NCBI GenBank assembly: GCA_029858255.1
Contig: JAOUFJ010000007.1
Coordinates: forward strand, 1 to 64,000
Length of the DNA stretch: 64,000 nucleotides
DNA from: a candidate division WOR-3 bacterium
GTDB lineage: Bacteria; Hydrothermota; Tepidihabitantia; SM23-42
Reading direction: 5' to 3'
Below, piece after piece: positions 46,629-55,313 of this stretch. The notes under the pieces were generated by a model. The model was not told the DNA's origin. It worked only from the letters and a program-made list of their open reading frames with translations, and searched no databases. The first letter of the stretch is position 1. Each line of letters opens with the position of its first letter. Made by a program: the position numbers and the translations under genes.

Positions 46629-47267
46629 TTATCGGATGCCGAAAACTCTAAGCAGAAAGGTGAGCCGTCCGATGAGCAATGAGATCCTTGCCATCACCGT
46701 GTAGCCAAACGACGCACCGAACCCGATCATTAAAAACATTACACCAATCTTGGAACCTACTTTCAACACACCTTTGTGTTCACGTGAGAAATAGAAAAAT
46801 AGCAATGCACACACCACACCGACAAAAATCATAATATTGTTGATTGATTGACCAACTGTCTCTGACGTATCATTACCTATTAAAACTAATGGCCTCAACG
46901 TTGCCTGGATCTGCGGGATAATGTAACCTTGAACTTGGGCAGTGAGGGCGAGACCGGCAGCAATGCCAACCGTAAAGGCTATTGGCCACCGGGAGATCCA
47001 AGCAGCACCCGGAAGCCACCGCATGATCATCATCAAACCAAATATTGCCGGTATAACGAGGATCCACTTCTCTATGCCCGTTTGCCGAAGGAACTCGTCG
47101 ACCAACATGGGTTTCACATCAAAGGCCCAAATATAGATCACCCAGTAGCCGGCCGATACACCGACAAACAGATTTTCGGCAAATTTGTAAAACGGGTTAT
47201 CACGGTACAGAAAAGAAAAAATGGCAATGGTCAGGCCAGCAGCTATCCATGTACCAAGCAAATTCAT
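46629..47267 (-). CDS. Membrane protein, last gene of the DUF6754 operon
   Basis: A 212-residue protein with about six membrane segments (LGTWIAAGLTIAIFSFLY, WILVIPAIFGLMMIM, NNIMIFVGVVCALLFFYF). No known family motif. It overlaps the preceding gene by 4 nt, so translation is coupled. It probably forms a complex with the other three products. Confidence 0.68.
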   Translation of the reverse strand: MNLLGTWIAAGLTIAIFSFLYRDNPFYKFAENLFVGVSAGYWVIYIWAFDVKPMLVDEFLRQTGIEKWILVIPAIFGLMMIMRWLPGAAWISRWPIAFTVGIAAGLALTAQVQGYIIPQIQATLRPLVLIGNDTSETVGQSINNIMIFVGVVCALLFFYFSREHKGVLKVGSKIGVMFLMIGFGASFGYTVMARISLLIGRLTFLLRVFGIR

Positions 47268-48082
47268 TTCTTCCTCCTCGAGAGAAAGTAGCCTATATTA
47301 CCAAAAACAATGAAAGCAAGGATCAAGAGGTGCGCCATGGATTGAGCCGGCATGCCAAATGCAGCAGTATCCGGGTGCCCAACGAGCGTCTCGTATTCGG
47401 CCGCACCCTGCAGGCCGCCGATGATACCTGTAGTCTGTCCTGACTGGAGATATGGATACAGACTCGGTGCCATGACACCAGTAACACAGGCGAACATACG
47501 CACGCCGAATCTCGACACCACATACTGGATCCAATATTCGGCTGTCTGGCCGTGCGCAAAATCAACGATCAATGCAATGTCGCTATAGTTGTGAACATCT
47601 TTCATTATCGGGAAGTTATCCACGGGCACGCCCTTGTAATCTACCGCGAAGAAATCTCTTATTTCACGCCCGATCCCAATCATTACTGCCGTGTAACCGG
47701 GCCGATAGCCGAGGTTGATATAATCCTCACCATATACAGCATTGCACTCCTGCGTTATCAAATCCAGATCAAACTGGGCAAGCGGAAGACCAATAGCCAG
47801 GTGCCCAGTGTAGATGACCTTCAGCTTCTTGCGGAAACACTGACGCAGAAACGAGCGGAACATCGGCGTCAATTCTGGCGCGCTGGTCGCATCGTAGTCG
47901 ATGGAAGCCAATACGACCGAACCCTCAGGAAGATTCTCGATTGTCTCGTAGGCTGACCTGACTTCACTACTGATCCTTATCGGCATCTTCAATTTCAATA
48001 CTATCGGTATTGCCACAACCAATCCGACTGCAAGGTATATTATTCTTCGATCGATATTGGCGAGTCTGTCGAACAGTCTCAT
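47264..48082 (-). CDS. Membrane-anchored protein of the DUF6754 operon
   Basis: A 272-residue protein with an N-terminal membrane segment (about 14-31), a large extracytoplasmic domain (about 35-230; LPEGSVVLASIDYDATSAPELTPM, ALIVDFAHGQT) and a C-terminal helix. I do not recognise a named family. The soluble domain's alternating strand/helix pattern hints at a Rossmann-like fold. Confidence 0.68.
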   Translation of the reverse strand: MRLFDRLANIDRRIIYLAVGLVVAIPIVLKLKMPIRISSEVRSAYETIENLPEGSVVLASIDYDATSAPELTPMFRSFLRQCFRKKLKVIYTGHLAIGLPLAQFDLDLITQECNAVYGEDYINLGYRPGYTAVMIGIGREIRDFFAVDYKGVPVDNFPIMKDVHNYSDIALIVDFAHGQTAEYWIQYVVSRFGVRMFACVTGVMAPSLYPYLQSGQTTGIIGGLQGAAEYETLVGHPDTAAFGMPAQSMAHLLILAFIVFGNIGYFLSRRKK

Positions 48083-48090
48083 GAAACCTT

Positions 48091-48726
48091 CTATGTCAGG
48101 TATGTCCGTTCTATGCCAAGAATAATTCGCAGAGACATCACCACCCCACCCAGGTACACGCCGATCTGGATACCACGTTTGGCCGCAAGCTGTGGTATGT
48201 TAAGAAGCCAATCTGAAAATACTGGAAGTTGGTCCCATATCATCTTGCCGACGGGTACCCGACCAAGCATGACGATCGCGGCAGCAACGAGAAGAAGAGT
48301 TGCTTCAAAAGTCCTTGCACGGAAAGCCCGATAGGCAGCCGAGGAAATGAAGAAAGCAAGGAGCGCAAACATTGTTGCCTGAAGCGGTACGATCATATGT
48401 ATATACGTGTACATAAAAGCGGAACGCAACTCGAAGGGCGTGTCATACTTGAACCAAGATTGAAATCCCGTTACAAGAACCAGTACAAGACCAAAGAGCA
48501 AGACGTAGCTGTATTGCCAACCCTGCTTACGTTGTCGGATTTTCTTGACATTGTATTTGACGAGACTATCCAAGCCCAAGATCATTGTGAAACCCGCAAG
48601 AATGGCGTACCAGATGAGGAAACGCTGTTGTAAACCCCCCAATGGTGGATGTGGAACAAAAAAAGCAACGACGCATAATACGCCGGTCAGAAACGTTATG
48701 ATGATTGGAATCTCTCGCTTCATCAA
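48091..48726 (-). CDS. Membrane protein, second gene of the DUF6754 operon
   Basis: A 211-residue protein with about six membrane segments (IPIIITFLTGVLCVVAFFV, AILAGFTMILGLDSLV, TLLLVAAAIVMLG). No catalytic motif is seen. It lies 9 nt from its neighbours on both sides. Confidence 0.68.
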   Translation of the reverse strand: MMKREIPIIITFLTGVLCVVAFFVPHPPLGGLQQRFLIWYAILAGFTMILGLDSLVKYNVKKIRQRKQGWQYSYVLLFGLVLVLVTGFQSWFKYDTPFELRSAFMYTYIHMIVPLQATMFALLAFFISSAAYRAFRARTFEATLLLVAAAIVMLGRVPVGKMIWDQLPVFSDWLLNIPQLAAKRGIQIGVYLGGVVMSLRIILGIERTYLT

Positions 48727-48735
48727 TACTCCTTC

Positions 48736-49893
48736 TTAGAAAGTATTAAACCATTGCACGATGTTTAAGAAAAGAACATGAAGGCTATCAACATTGAATA
48801 AATGCTGCAACAGGACGTCAAGTGTGCCCAGGAACGTGCCGAAGATCAAGAATACAAGGATTATTGCCTTGGTAAAATCCTCACCCTTCAAGCTCCCCAA
48901 CATCTGCGGTTCAGGTCTGAGATAACATGATGCAGCATACATTTCCTCCCCGATAAGTGTATAATCACATGCGACAACAAAAAATGGTACCTGTTCAACC
49001 GAAGTGGTACCTGCAATCTGAATGGCTCCAACCGAATGGCCGGTCTCAGCCAAAATCAAAGATTCCGCATAGAAATAGCCCTGCCAGAAAACGGCACCCG
49101 GCTTCTCTCTCAGCACCATACCATCAACACCAGCGGCGTAGCCAAATTGGTCAGCAGTGAGGAATGCGATGTCTCGTTCATCATAAAGGTCGGGTCGTCC
49201 TTTTTCCGAATAAGCCTGCTTGACAGTTTCCTGAGCAGCTGACATCACCAGAGGATCATACTGCGGAACTAGCAGACGCGTCGAATACTCTGCACATTTC
49301 TGGGCGACGCGATGAAGAATGGATAGCGAAGCGATCGTCCAGACTTCATTGAGATAGCCCAACCCAAATGAATATAGTATGGGTCTGCCCATTTCTGTTG
49401 AGCGACCTACGGCATCGTCTATCGCATCTAATCCAGCTATCTTACGAACAAACAGCTTGTCACCGGCGTGTGCACGACGTATGTAGTAAACAACGAGAAC
49501 CGAAACCAACAAGGTAACCACCAAAACGTTCATCCGCTGCGTATTGAACCACTGAGCTCTCGATACAACAGGTCCAATAATCGGCGAGTCTTGATGGCCG
49601 GACCCGGTCTGGGTTCTTATGAAGTAGAAATATTCTTTACCGTCTCTTGTGTCGCTGTTATCCTCAAAACTTGTCACACCCGGAGCGGCAGAACCAATAT
49701 TCTTGAATTCTTCGGTCAAGGATTCACTGCGATATACAAAATAGCCCTGGAATATACCCACTTTTCCGGAGTCGGCCAGCGACAGTTCCCAAGTTATTGT
49801 GATCGAATTACCTTCATCATTGGGTGTGTCGTATGCTTGTACATCACTCGGCGACTGAGCAAAGAGACCTAAGATGACGAACAGGTGGACTAT
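48736..49893 (-). CDS. DUF6754 membrane protein with fibronectin-III domain
   Basis: Residues are 385 if read from ATA (49893). This start is chosen because AAGGAGG (49898-49904) lies 4 nt before it and the frame then opens with a signal peptide (VHLFVILGLFAQS) and an unbroken Fn3 domain (SITITWELSLADSGKV, FQGYFVYRS). The first standard start, GTG at 49761, would cut the Fn3 domain. Then come a membrane helix, a cytosolic DUF6754 region (VGRSTEMGRPILYSFGLGYLNEVWTIASL) and two C-terminal helices. Function unknown; it leads a four-gene membrane operon. Confidence 0.75.
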   Translation of the reverse strand: MVHLFVILGLFAQSPSDVQAYDTPNDEGNSITITWELSLADSGKVGIFQGYFVYRSESLTEEFKNIGSAAPGVTSFEDNSDTRDGKEYFYFIRTQTGSGHQDSPIIGPVVSRAQWFNTQRMNVLVVTLLVSVLVVYYIRRAHAGDKLFVRKIAGLDAIDDAVGRSTEMGRPILYSFGLGYLNEVWTIASLSILHRVAQKCAEYSTRLLVPQYDPLVMSAAQETVKQAYSEKGRPDLYDERDIAFLTADQFGYAAGVDGMVLREKPGAVFWQGYFYAESLILAETGHSVGAIQIAGTTSVEQVPFFVVACDYTLIGEEMYAASCYLRPEPQMLGSLKGEDFTKAIILVFLIFGTFLGTLDVLLQHLFNVDSLHVLFLNIVQWFNTF

Positions 49894-49945
49894 ATTTCCT
49901 CCTTAAATGGCGATCTTTCAGATGAAAAGTAACGCAAGCCCGTCT

Positions 49946-49973
49946 ATTCTACACAAAAAAAGGAATTTGTCGA
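49946..49973 (-). promoter_or_regulatory. Promoter of the DUF6754 operon
   Basis: TCGACA (49968-49973), 16-nt spacer, TAGAAT (49946-49951), about 50 nt before the start. Confidence 0.5.
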
Positions 49974-50106
49974 GAGGGAAAAAAACGAACAAAACCAACC
50001 TGTCACAGACACTTTCGATTGTATACTCTCAAAAGGTCCAACACACGTAAGAACGCGAAGATGCGGGACTCCTTGCACTGACCAGGGTACAAGGCGAGAG
50101 CCGTTA

Positions 50107-50580
50107 CTAGAGTTTCGCAAGCCGTTTCTCGAAATCAACGACAACATATTTCTTGCCTTTTTTCACAATCTTATGCCCCTCCTGTCGCAGAAGCTTCTTC
50201 TGCACGTCGACGCCACCCGGGTACTTTTCATTGATGACGCCACCTGTTTTGAGTGTCCGCCAGTAAGGTGTGATACGCTTTTTCCCTGCCCGCCAATCTT
50301 CATGCGCGGCATGTGCGGCGACCCAGGCAAATATTCCACACGTGATCGGACAGCCGATCGTAGCCTTGTATTTCTTGGCCATATAGTCGCGTATGTCATT
50401 TATCGTGATCAATTTTCCCTTGGGTACCTTTTTCATGACTTCATCGACTTCTACTGGAGCCGGGATGACCAATGTACCACTTCCCCACTTCTTGCCAATC
50501 TTGTCATTTATCTCGATTACTTTGGGCAAACCCTTACTATCGTGCAGTTTCTCATGCCATGATCTGCGTTTCTTAGGCAT
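50107..50580 (-). CDS. Alkyltransferase-like protein (MGMT DNA-binding domain, no acceptor Cys)
   Basis: A 157-residue protein with an MGMT-like helix-turn-helix region (PKGKLITINDIRDYMAKKY). In the place of the active-site PCHR stands PYWR, so the methyl-acceptor Cys is lost, as in alkyltransferase-like proteins (PWHR) that bind O6-alkylguanine and hand it to nucleotide excision repair. A basic N-terminus supports DNA binding. GGGGGAA precedes the ATG. Family placement is fairly good; the repair role is by analogy. Confidence 0.75.
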   Translation of the reverse strand: MPKKRRSWHEKLHDSKGLPKVIEINDKIGKKWGSGTLVIPAPVEVDEVMKKVPKGKLITINDIRDYMAKKYKATIGCPITCGIFAWVAAHAAHEDWRAGKKRITPYWRTLKTGGVINEKYPGGVDVQKKLLRQEGHKIVKKGKKYVVVDFEKRLAKL

Positions 50581-50600
50581 GCATTCCCCCTATACGGATA

Positions 50601-51044
50601 CTAATTCAATTCGATACTAACAGGATAGCTTATTTCTCCAAGTATTGTAGTGACATACGCTCGCGCGTCGATACGATAGGCTGCCGAACCCAATCTCATT
50701 GCCTCAGCCAATGCCTGTCCGATTGCATTGTATTCAAGGGTGATCGTTGTGGTGAATTGTTCAGACTTCTTGGCTTCAACCGTAACCTTGTTGCCGGTCG
50801 TACCCGTGAAGACCTGCGTGTTATTCGCGAAAAAAGTATAGACAAACTTGTCGAGCACCGCATCAACATTGTTGGGGTTATCGACCTTTATATCGAAATC
50901 CAGTTTGAGATTATTGAATGTAAAAGAATATGGTTTTACTGAGATTAGTGAGAACTTGCATTCTTTTATTGCCAGACGTTCCTTTATGCTGGCACACGAA
51001 AGGACCAAAGATAGCAGAACTGTAAGAACTAGTATTCTCTTCAT
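50601..51044 (-). CDS. LEA14-like lipoprotein (WHy/LEA_2 domain)
   Basis: A 147-residue lipoprotein: signal with lipobox VLSC and a LEA type 2 beta-sandwich (KFSLISVKPYSFTFNNLKLDFDIKVDNPNNVDAVLDK). LEA_2 domains are linked with stress and desiccation, but in bacteria their role is unclear. The ATG is 5 nt after TATATT (leaderless type). Confidence 0.85.
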   Translation of the reverse strand: MKRILVLTVLLSLVLSCASIKERLAIKECKFSLISVKPYSFTFNNLKLDFDIKVDNPNNVDAVLDKFVYTFFANNTQVFTGTTGNKVTVEAKKSEQFTTTITLEYNAIGQALAEAMRLGSAAYRIDARAYVTTILGEISYPVSIELN

Positions 51045-51049
51045 GGATT

Positions 51050-51077
51050 AATATAACAACACCTGTACAAAAGTCAA
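51050..51077 (-). promoter_or_regulatory. Leaderless-type promoter of the LEA14-like gene
   Basis: TTGACT (51072-51077), 16-nt spacer, TATATT (51050-51055), 5 nt to the ATG at 51044. Confidence 0.7.
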
Positions 51078-51202
51078 CAATTTAATCCTCGATCGTTTGA
51101 TAAATCAAACAACTACATAACACTGCAGTGGGTCGATTCATCGGGGAGTACGTAGGGCAGGGCTTTCGCCTGCGGAGAAGTCACGAACGTAAAACATTGA
51201 CC

Positions 51203-51230
51203 TTGTAATTCGGAAAAACTCGCATATAAT
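51203..51230 (+). promoter_or_regulatory. Promoter of the EIIA-permease gene
   Basis: TTGTAA (51203-51208), 16-nt spacer, TATAAT (51225-51230), then 12 nt to the ATG. The 5' leader would be about 6 nt and lacks a Shine-Dalgarno. Confidence 0.6.
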
Positions 51231-51242
51231 TCGCTCCAAACT

Positions 51243-53186
51243 ATGAACCATACCAGTGACTTTATTCACAAAGACTTAATCTATGAAGTGCCCGCGGCAA
51301 AGGCAGAGGAGTTGTTCCGGTTCGTCGGCGCGACGCTCAAGGAAAAGAACCACATAGAGAATATCGAAGGGCTCGTTGAAGAATTACTGGCACGCGAACA
51401 AAAGGGGTCAACCGGCGTCGGCGACGGCATAGCAATCCCCCACGCCTTCATCACCGGACTATCTAAACCTGTTGTCATCACGCTGCTGCTTGATAAAGGC
51501 ATCGATTTCAGCGCCGCCGACGGCGCACCGGTAAAGGTCCTATTTTTCGTCCTTGCTCCGGAGAACCAGCGAGAAACATACCTGAAGATCCTTGGCCGCC
51601 TCGCAACAATCTTGCACAATCCAGAAACCAAAAAGCAACTTCTGGGCGCGCGAACAAGTCATGATGCATACCGTACGCTGGTACAACCGCGGGTCACCAA
51701 TTTCTTCTACAATAACCGCAGATATTTTTACCTCCTGGGGATCATTCTTGGCGCCTATTTGTTTGCTGCTTATTTCGTCCCCAGAATTTCGATCGCACCG
51801 ACTCAGAGCGCAATCGCTCTGGATTATCTTCGTTTCAATGAAACACCCTGGGTGACCAAGCAAATTGTGACATTCACTATCTTCTTCACGATCGGCGTCG
51901 GCACGCTGCTCTTCTGGCAATACCGGGTGGCCATTGCCGCAACGGCGCTAGGAATACTACTTTTTACAGGTGTTATGGACCTCGACACGACGGTCCGGTT
52001 CATGAGCATTCCAACAATACTCTTCATTATTTCAATGATGGTTGTCGTCGCCTGGCTCGACAGCAACGGCGTGTTCAAATTTGTCATTACCAAGGTCATG
52101 AAGAAGATCGGCCCAAGACCCCGCACCCTTTATATCTTTCTTCTCCTTTTATCGGTCATCCTTGGCGGGCTTACCGGCGAGGTCAGCGGGATCATTGTGA
52201 CAACCACGCTTGCTATCGGCTTAGCCAAGCGTTTCCGCATTGAGCCATTTCCTTATGTGATCGGTCTCGTATTTGCCACCAATATAGGCTCGGCACTGAC
52301 GCTCATCGGCAACCCGATCGGTATCTATATAGCCTTTGCCGGAAATCTGACGTTCAATGACTTCCTGCGCTGGGCAACACCGCTCTCGCTGTCCGCGGCG
52401 ATCGTGATCACATTCTTCACACTCTACCTGTTCCGTAAATTAATTCCAGGAAGTGTCCAGGAGGATATGGGTGCTCTGGACGAATGGAAAGACGTCCGGG
52501 ACCGCAGAGAATTCTACGTGTCGATCATCACATTCGTAGTACTGGTTGGGTTGATCAGTACCCACCAGGTCATTGAAACCCTTCTGAAACTCAAAGAAGC
52601 GACCGTCATCGTTGCCGCGCCGCTTGTCGTCGTCGGCGCCATCCTCTTTGTTTCAAAGGAACGCGGCAAGAAGTTCCTTGTCAAGGATGTTGATTGGTGG
52701 ACAATATTGTTCTTCATGTTCCTCTTCGCCAACGCCGCGTGCCTGGAGTATACAGGAGTAACCGCGAAAATCGCCTACCTGCTGGAGAATATTTCCCAGA
52801 ATATAACCATACCGTTCATCCCGGCTGATATTAAAACCACGGTTGTGGCAATGGTCATCTTGTTATTCTTCTCCGCGATCGCGTCGGGTTTTGTCGATAA
52901 CCTCCCGATCATCGCAGCGCTCGTTCCCATTGTCCTCGACCTCAAGAATATCGGATTGCCACACGCTGAGATCCTCTGGTGGGCACTGCTTTTTGGCGGC
53001 TGTTTTGGCGGCAATCTCTCCATGATCGGTTCCAGTGCCAACGTTGTCGCTCTTTCGAGGTATGAAGAGATAACCGGAAGGTCGATACGGTTTGGCCACT
53101 GGTTCCGCTATGGCCTGCCCGTGGTCATTATCTCCGTAGTCTTTGTCTGTATTGCATTGATGATCCAGATCAAACTCTCACCTTAA
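51243..53186 (+). CDS. PTS EIIA domain fused to an ArsB/NhaD-type permease
   Basis: A 647-residue protein. Residues 1-150 form a type-2 EIIA (PtsN-like) domain with the phospho-acceptor His67 in DGIAIPHAFI. From about 160 to the end there are about twelve membrane helices of the ion-transporter superfamily (ArsB/NhaD/CitM-like; LTGEVSGIIVTTTLAIGLAKRFRIE, NIGSALTLIGNPIGIYIAF, FVDNLPIIAALVPIV, GSSANVVAL). It exchanges or exports an ion or anion; substrate unknown. The EIIA fusion suggests control by phosphorylation. The Usp-like gene begins immediately after it. Confidence 0.85.
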   Translation: MNHTSDFIHKDLIYEVPAAKAEELFRFVGATLKEKNHIENIEGLVEELLAREQKGSTGVGDGIAIPHAFITGLSKPVVITLLLDKGIDFSAADGAPVKVLFFVLAPENQRETYLKILGRLATILHNPETKKQLLGARTSHDAYRTLVQPRVTNFFYNNRRYFYLLGIILGAYLFAAYFVPRISIAPTQSAIALDYLRFNETPWVTKQIVTFTIFFTIGVGTLLFWQYRVAIAATALGILLFTGVMDLDTTVRFMSIPTILFIISMMVVVAWLDSNGVFKFVITKVMKKIGPRPRTLYIFLLLLSVILGGLTGEVSGIIVTTTLAIGLAKRFRIEPFPYVIGLVFATNIGSALTLIGNPIGIYIAFAGNLTFNDFLRWATPLSLSAAIVITFFTLYLFRKLIPGSVQEDMGALDEWKDVRDRREFYVSIITFVVLVGLISTHQVIETLLKLKEATVIVAAPLVVVGAILFVSKERGKKFLVKDVDWWTILFFMFLFANAACLEYTGVTAKIAYLLENISQNITIPFIPADIKTTVVAMVILLFFSAIASGFVDNLPIIAALVPIVLDLKNIGLPHAEILWWALLFGGCFGGNLSMIGSSANVVALSRYEEITGRSIRFGHWFRYGLPVVIISVVFVCIALMIQIKLSP

Positions 53187-53600
53187 ATGGATAAAGTTCT
53201 TGTTGTCGTTTTCGATACTCACACCACCGAAGATTCGATAGTATTATGCATAAAGATGATGCAGCACTTCAAACCGCTCATCCAAATCATATCGCCGGTC
53301 GACCGACATGCAGTTACACGAGTCGCATCGAATGAAGGGGCCAAGGAGGCCGAGGTCCGTGAAAGAATGCTCCACGAAACCTATACGAATCTTTATCACC
53401 TCGAGGACTTATTCAGCAAACACGGCCTACAGGTGAACATTGCCGCAAAGGAAATGCGCCTCCCCGAAGAGCTCCTTACGGAGATCAGAAAAATGAATCC
53501 CGGCATGCTGGTTGTTGTCGGCAAAATAGATCCGGTTGTCCTTGAAACACTATACGGCTCGTTCCACGTGCCTATTTTGTTGCTGGCGCCCGAAGATTAG
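53187..53600 (+). CDS. UspA-like protein
   Basis: A 137-residue protein with an alpha/beta pattern of the universal-stress family (KVLVVVFDTHTTEDSIVLCIKMM, NPGMLVVVGKID, HVPILLLAPED). The ATP-binding GxxGxxG motif is not clear. It starts one base after the permease stop and is likely its partner. Confidence 0.65.
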   Translation: MDKVLVVVFDTHTTEDSIVLCIKMMQHFKPLIQIISPVDRHAVTRVASNEGAKEAEVRERMLHETYTNLYHLEDLFSKHGLQVNIAAKEMRLPEELLTEIRKMNPGMLVVVGKIDPVVLETLYGSFHVPILLLAPED

Positions 53601-53629
53601 ACAGCAGAGTCAATAAACGAAATACCGGG

Positions 53630-55189
53630 CTAAGGCAATAGTCCGTCGATCTCTCTATCGGCTGGTGCCTCAACTGTAAAGCTGACCATAATTTTGTACT
53701 CAGCACCCGCAGCAATCGGTACACGCCAGTAATATATGCCACGATCCTTATTCTCCTCAGTTGGTTTGGGCTCCAGTTTGACACTGCTCACTTTCAGATC
53801 CGGATCCTGAGAAACGGGGATCTGGTCGACGATCGTACACTCGATCTCTTTGTCATGAAAATTCTTGACATTGTTCTCGTACACAAATTCATGCTTTGTT
53901 TTGCTGCTGAAAAGACCGCCGTGCGAAACCTTTGATTTCTGCAACTCTCTTTCCACCCTAACCCTTTCGTCGACTCCAAATGATACTGTTGTAGATTCAT
54001 CGGGCGCAATCGTCGGCATTTGAACCCTTCCGGTGAAATCATCCCCCACATATGTACTTGCCTCACCAGATAGAAATAAGTAATCGGATTTATTCTGCAA
54101 TTCACCGGTCAAATAAGCAAACAGAGTTACTCTAGGGATAATGGAATATTTGAAATCGCCATCAAATTCTCTCTCGAGGAGTCGTATTTTCTTCTCCGGT
54201 TCACCACTCCTTACGGTGTAGCGCCCAGGAAGTGGGTACCAAACAGATACGCCGGCTTCGACTGGTGTTGCCACTGCGGCAACTGCGGTCACACCCCTAA
54301 CTTCAATCCCCTCTTCGGCTACTGCTGTTGGCGCCGAATAGACAACCTGCGATCTTTTTGCCCGTGACGTAATGAACCAGGGCACGGGAATTGGGTGTAT
54401 CTCCCCCATACCTGGTTTCGCCGTTGACAAAACTACTTTCGCGTTCTCCCAGTCTTCATTAGTACGCTGATAGATCTTGCTGAAATAGGTGAGTTTGATC
54501 TTCTTAACAGATGGATTTGCCCTGACTTCATAATAAGTACGCCAGTTGGCGCCTCGGACTACGTAACTAACTTTGATTCGATAGTTCCCGGGTGAATCAG
54601 GGTGACAGTCGAAGACAATTGATTTGCGATTACCGACTGTGGATTTTAAGTCAATAAGTTCACGTGTCACGGCACCAATTGCCTGCTGCAATTCAACGCG
54701 CAAACGCTCGATCTCAGCCGACCTCCTCTTCGTTGTAATGAGTTCATCGACCATGAACCGCAAACCTTGACGCCACGATTCAGGCGCAACCCTGCCTGTA
54801 AGAATTTCTTTTGATACCAACTCAGGGCCACCAACCGCAATACTCTGTAAGAATTTTTCTTTCTCATGTAGTACAGATATTTCGTCAGCAAATTGGCGAT
54901 TACTGATTTCGAGAACCTTTAACGAATCCTCAAGCTGCTTGACCATCGGGTGCGGTTTGTCAACATATCCCCGCTTCACTTGTACCTCGCCCACTTTCAG
55001 ACCCTGCGCCCTGACACGTACCGAAAAGTCATCTAACGCACCGGGCAGGTCAGCAAAGATAAGTTCGGTTGCCATGTCGAGGTTGATATCGGTAACTCTA
55101 GTTACCATAACGCGGTCACTGTACAGCACGATAGAATCTACCTTGGAATTGACTGCAACCGTTGAAAACAAACAAAATAATACAATCAT
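53630..55189 (-). CDS. DUF4139 (mucoidy inhibitor MuiA-like) exported protein
   Basis: A 519-residue exported protein: signal peptide, DUF4140 N-terminal domain (SIVLYSDRVMVTRVTDINL), coiled coil (about 80-165), then DUF4139 (about 190-510; YVVRGANWRTYYEVRANPSVKKIKLTYFSKIYQRTNEDWENAKVVLSTAKP). Family members are called mucoidy inhibitor A; role unknown. GGAGG lies 7 nt before the ATG. Confidence 0.87.
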   Translation of the reverse strand: MIVLFCLFSTVAVNSKVDSIVLYSDRVMVTRVTDINLDMATELIFADLPGALDDFSVRVRAQGLKVGEVQVKRGYVDKPHPMVKQLEDSLKVLEISNRQFADEISVLHEKEKFLQSIAVGGPELVSKEILTGRVAPESWRQGLRFMVDELITTKRRSAEIERLRVELQQAIGAVTRELIDLKSTVGNRKSIVFDCHPDSPGNYRIKVSYVVRGANWRTYYEVRANPSVKKIKLTYFSKIYQRTNEDWENAKVVLSTAKPGMGEIHPIPVPWFITSRAKRSQVVYSAPTAVAEEGIEVRGVTAVAAVATPVEAGVSVWYPLPGRYTVRSGEPEKKIRLLEREFDGDFKYSIIPRVTLFAYLTGELQNKSDYLFLSGEASTYVGDDFTGRVQMPTIAPDESTTVSFGVDERVRVERELQKSKVSHGGLFSSKTKHEFVYENNVKNFHDKEIECTIVDQIPVSQDPDLKVSSVKLEPKPTEENKDRGIYYWRVPIAAGAEYKIMVSFTVEAPADREIDGLLP

Positions 55190-55206
55190 GTCGCCTCCTC
55201 GACCTT

Positions 55207-55234
55207 AGTTTATTCCTGAGAGGTATGTAGTCAA
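55207..55234 (-). promoter_or_regulatory. Promoter of the DUF4139 gene
   Basis: TTGACT (55229-55234), 16-nt spacer, TAAACT (55207-55212). It is divergent from the P5CDH promoter. Confidence 0.5.
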
Positions 55235-55266
55235 TAGTGCACATCCTATATGAAAACCTAATTTTC

Positions 55267-55294
55267 TTGACTTTGGTCTTTCCCTGACTATAAT
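55267..55294 (+). promoter_or_regulatory. Promoter of the P5CDH-glnA operon
   Basis: TTGACT (55267-55272), 16-nt spacer, TATAAT (55289-55294); the leader is short and carries AAGGAGG before the ATG at 55314. Confidence 0.75.
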
Positions 55295-55313
55295 GGGCAT
55301 GTAAGGAGGCCTG

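Noticed and set aside
49761-49763. GTG as the start of the DUF6754 protein
   Set aside because: It cuts an Fn3 domain in the middle and lacks a Shine-Dalgarno; the frame is coding for 44 codons upstream with a signal peptide.
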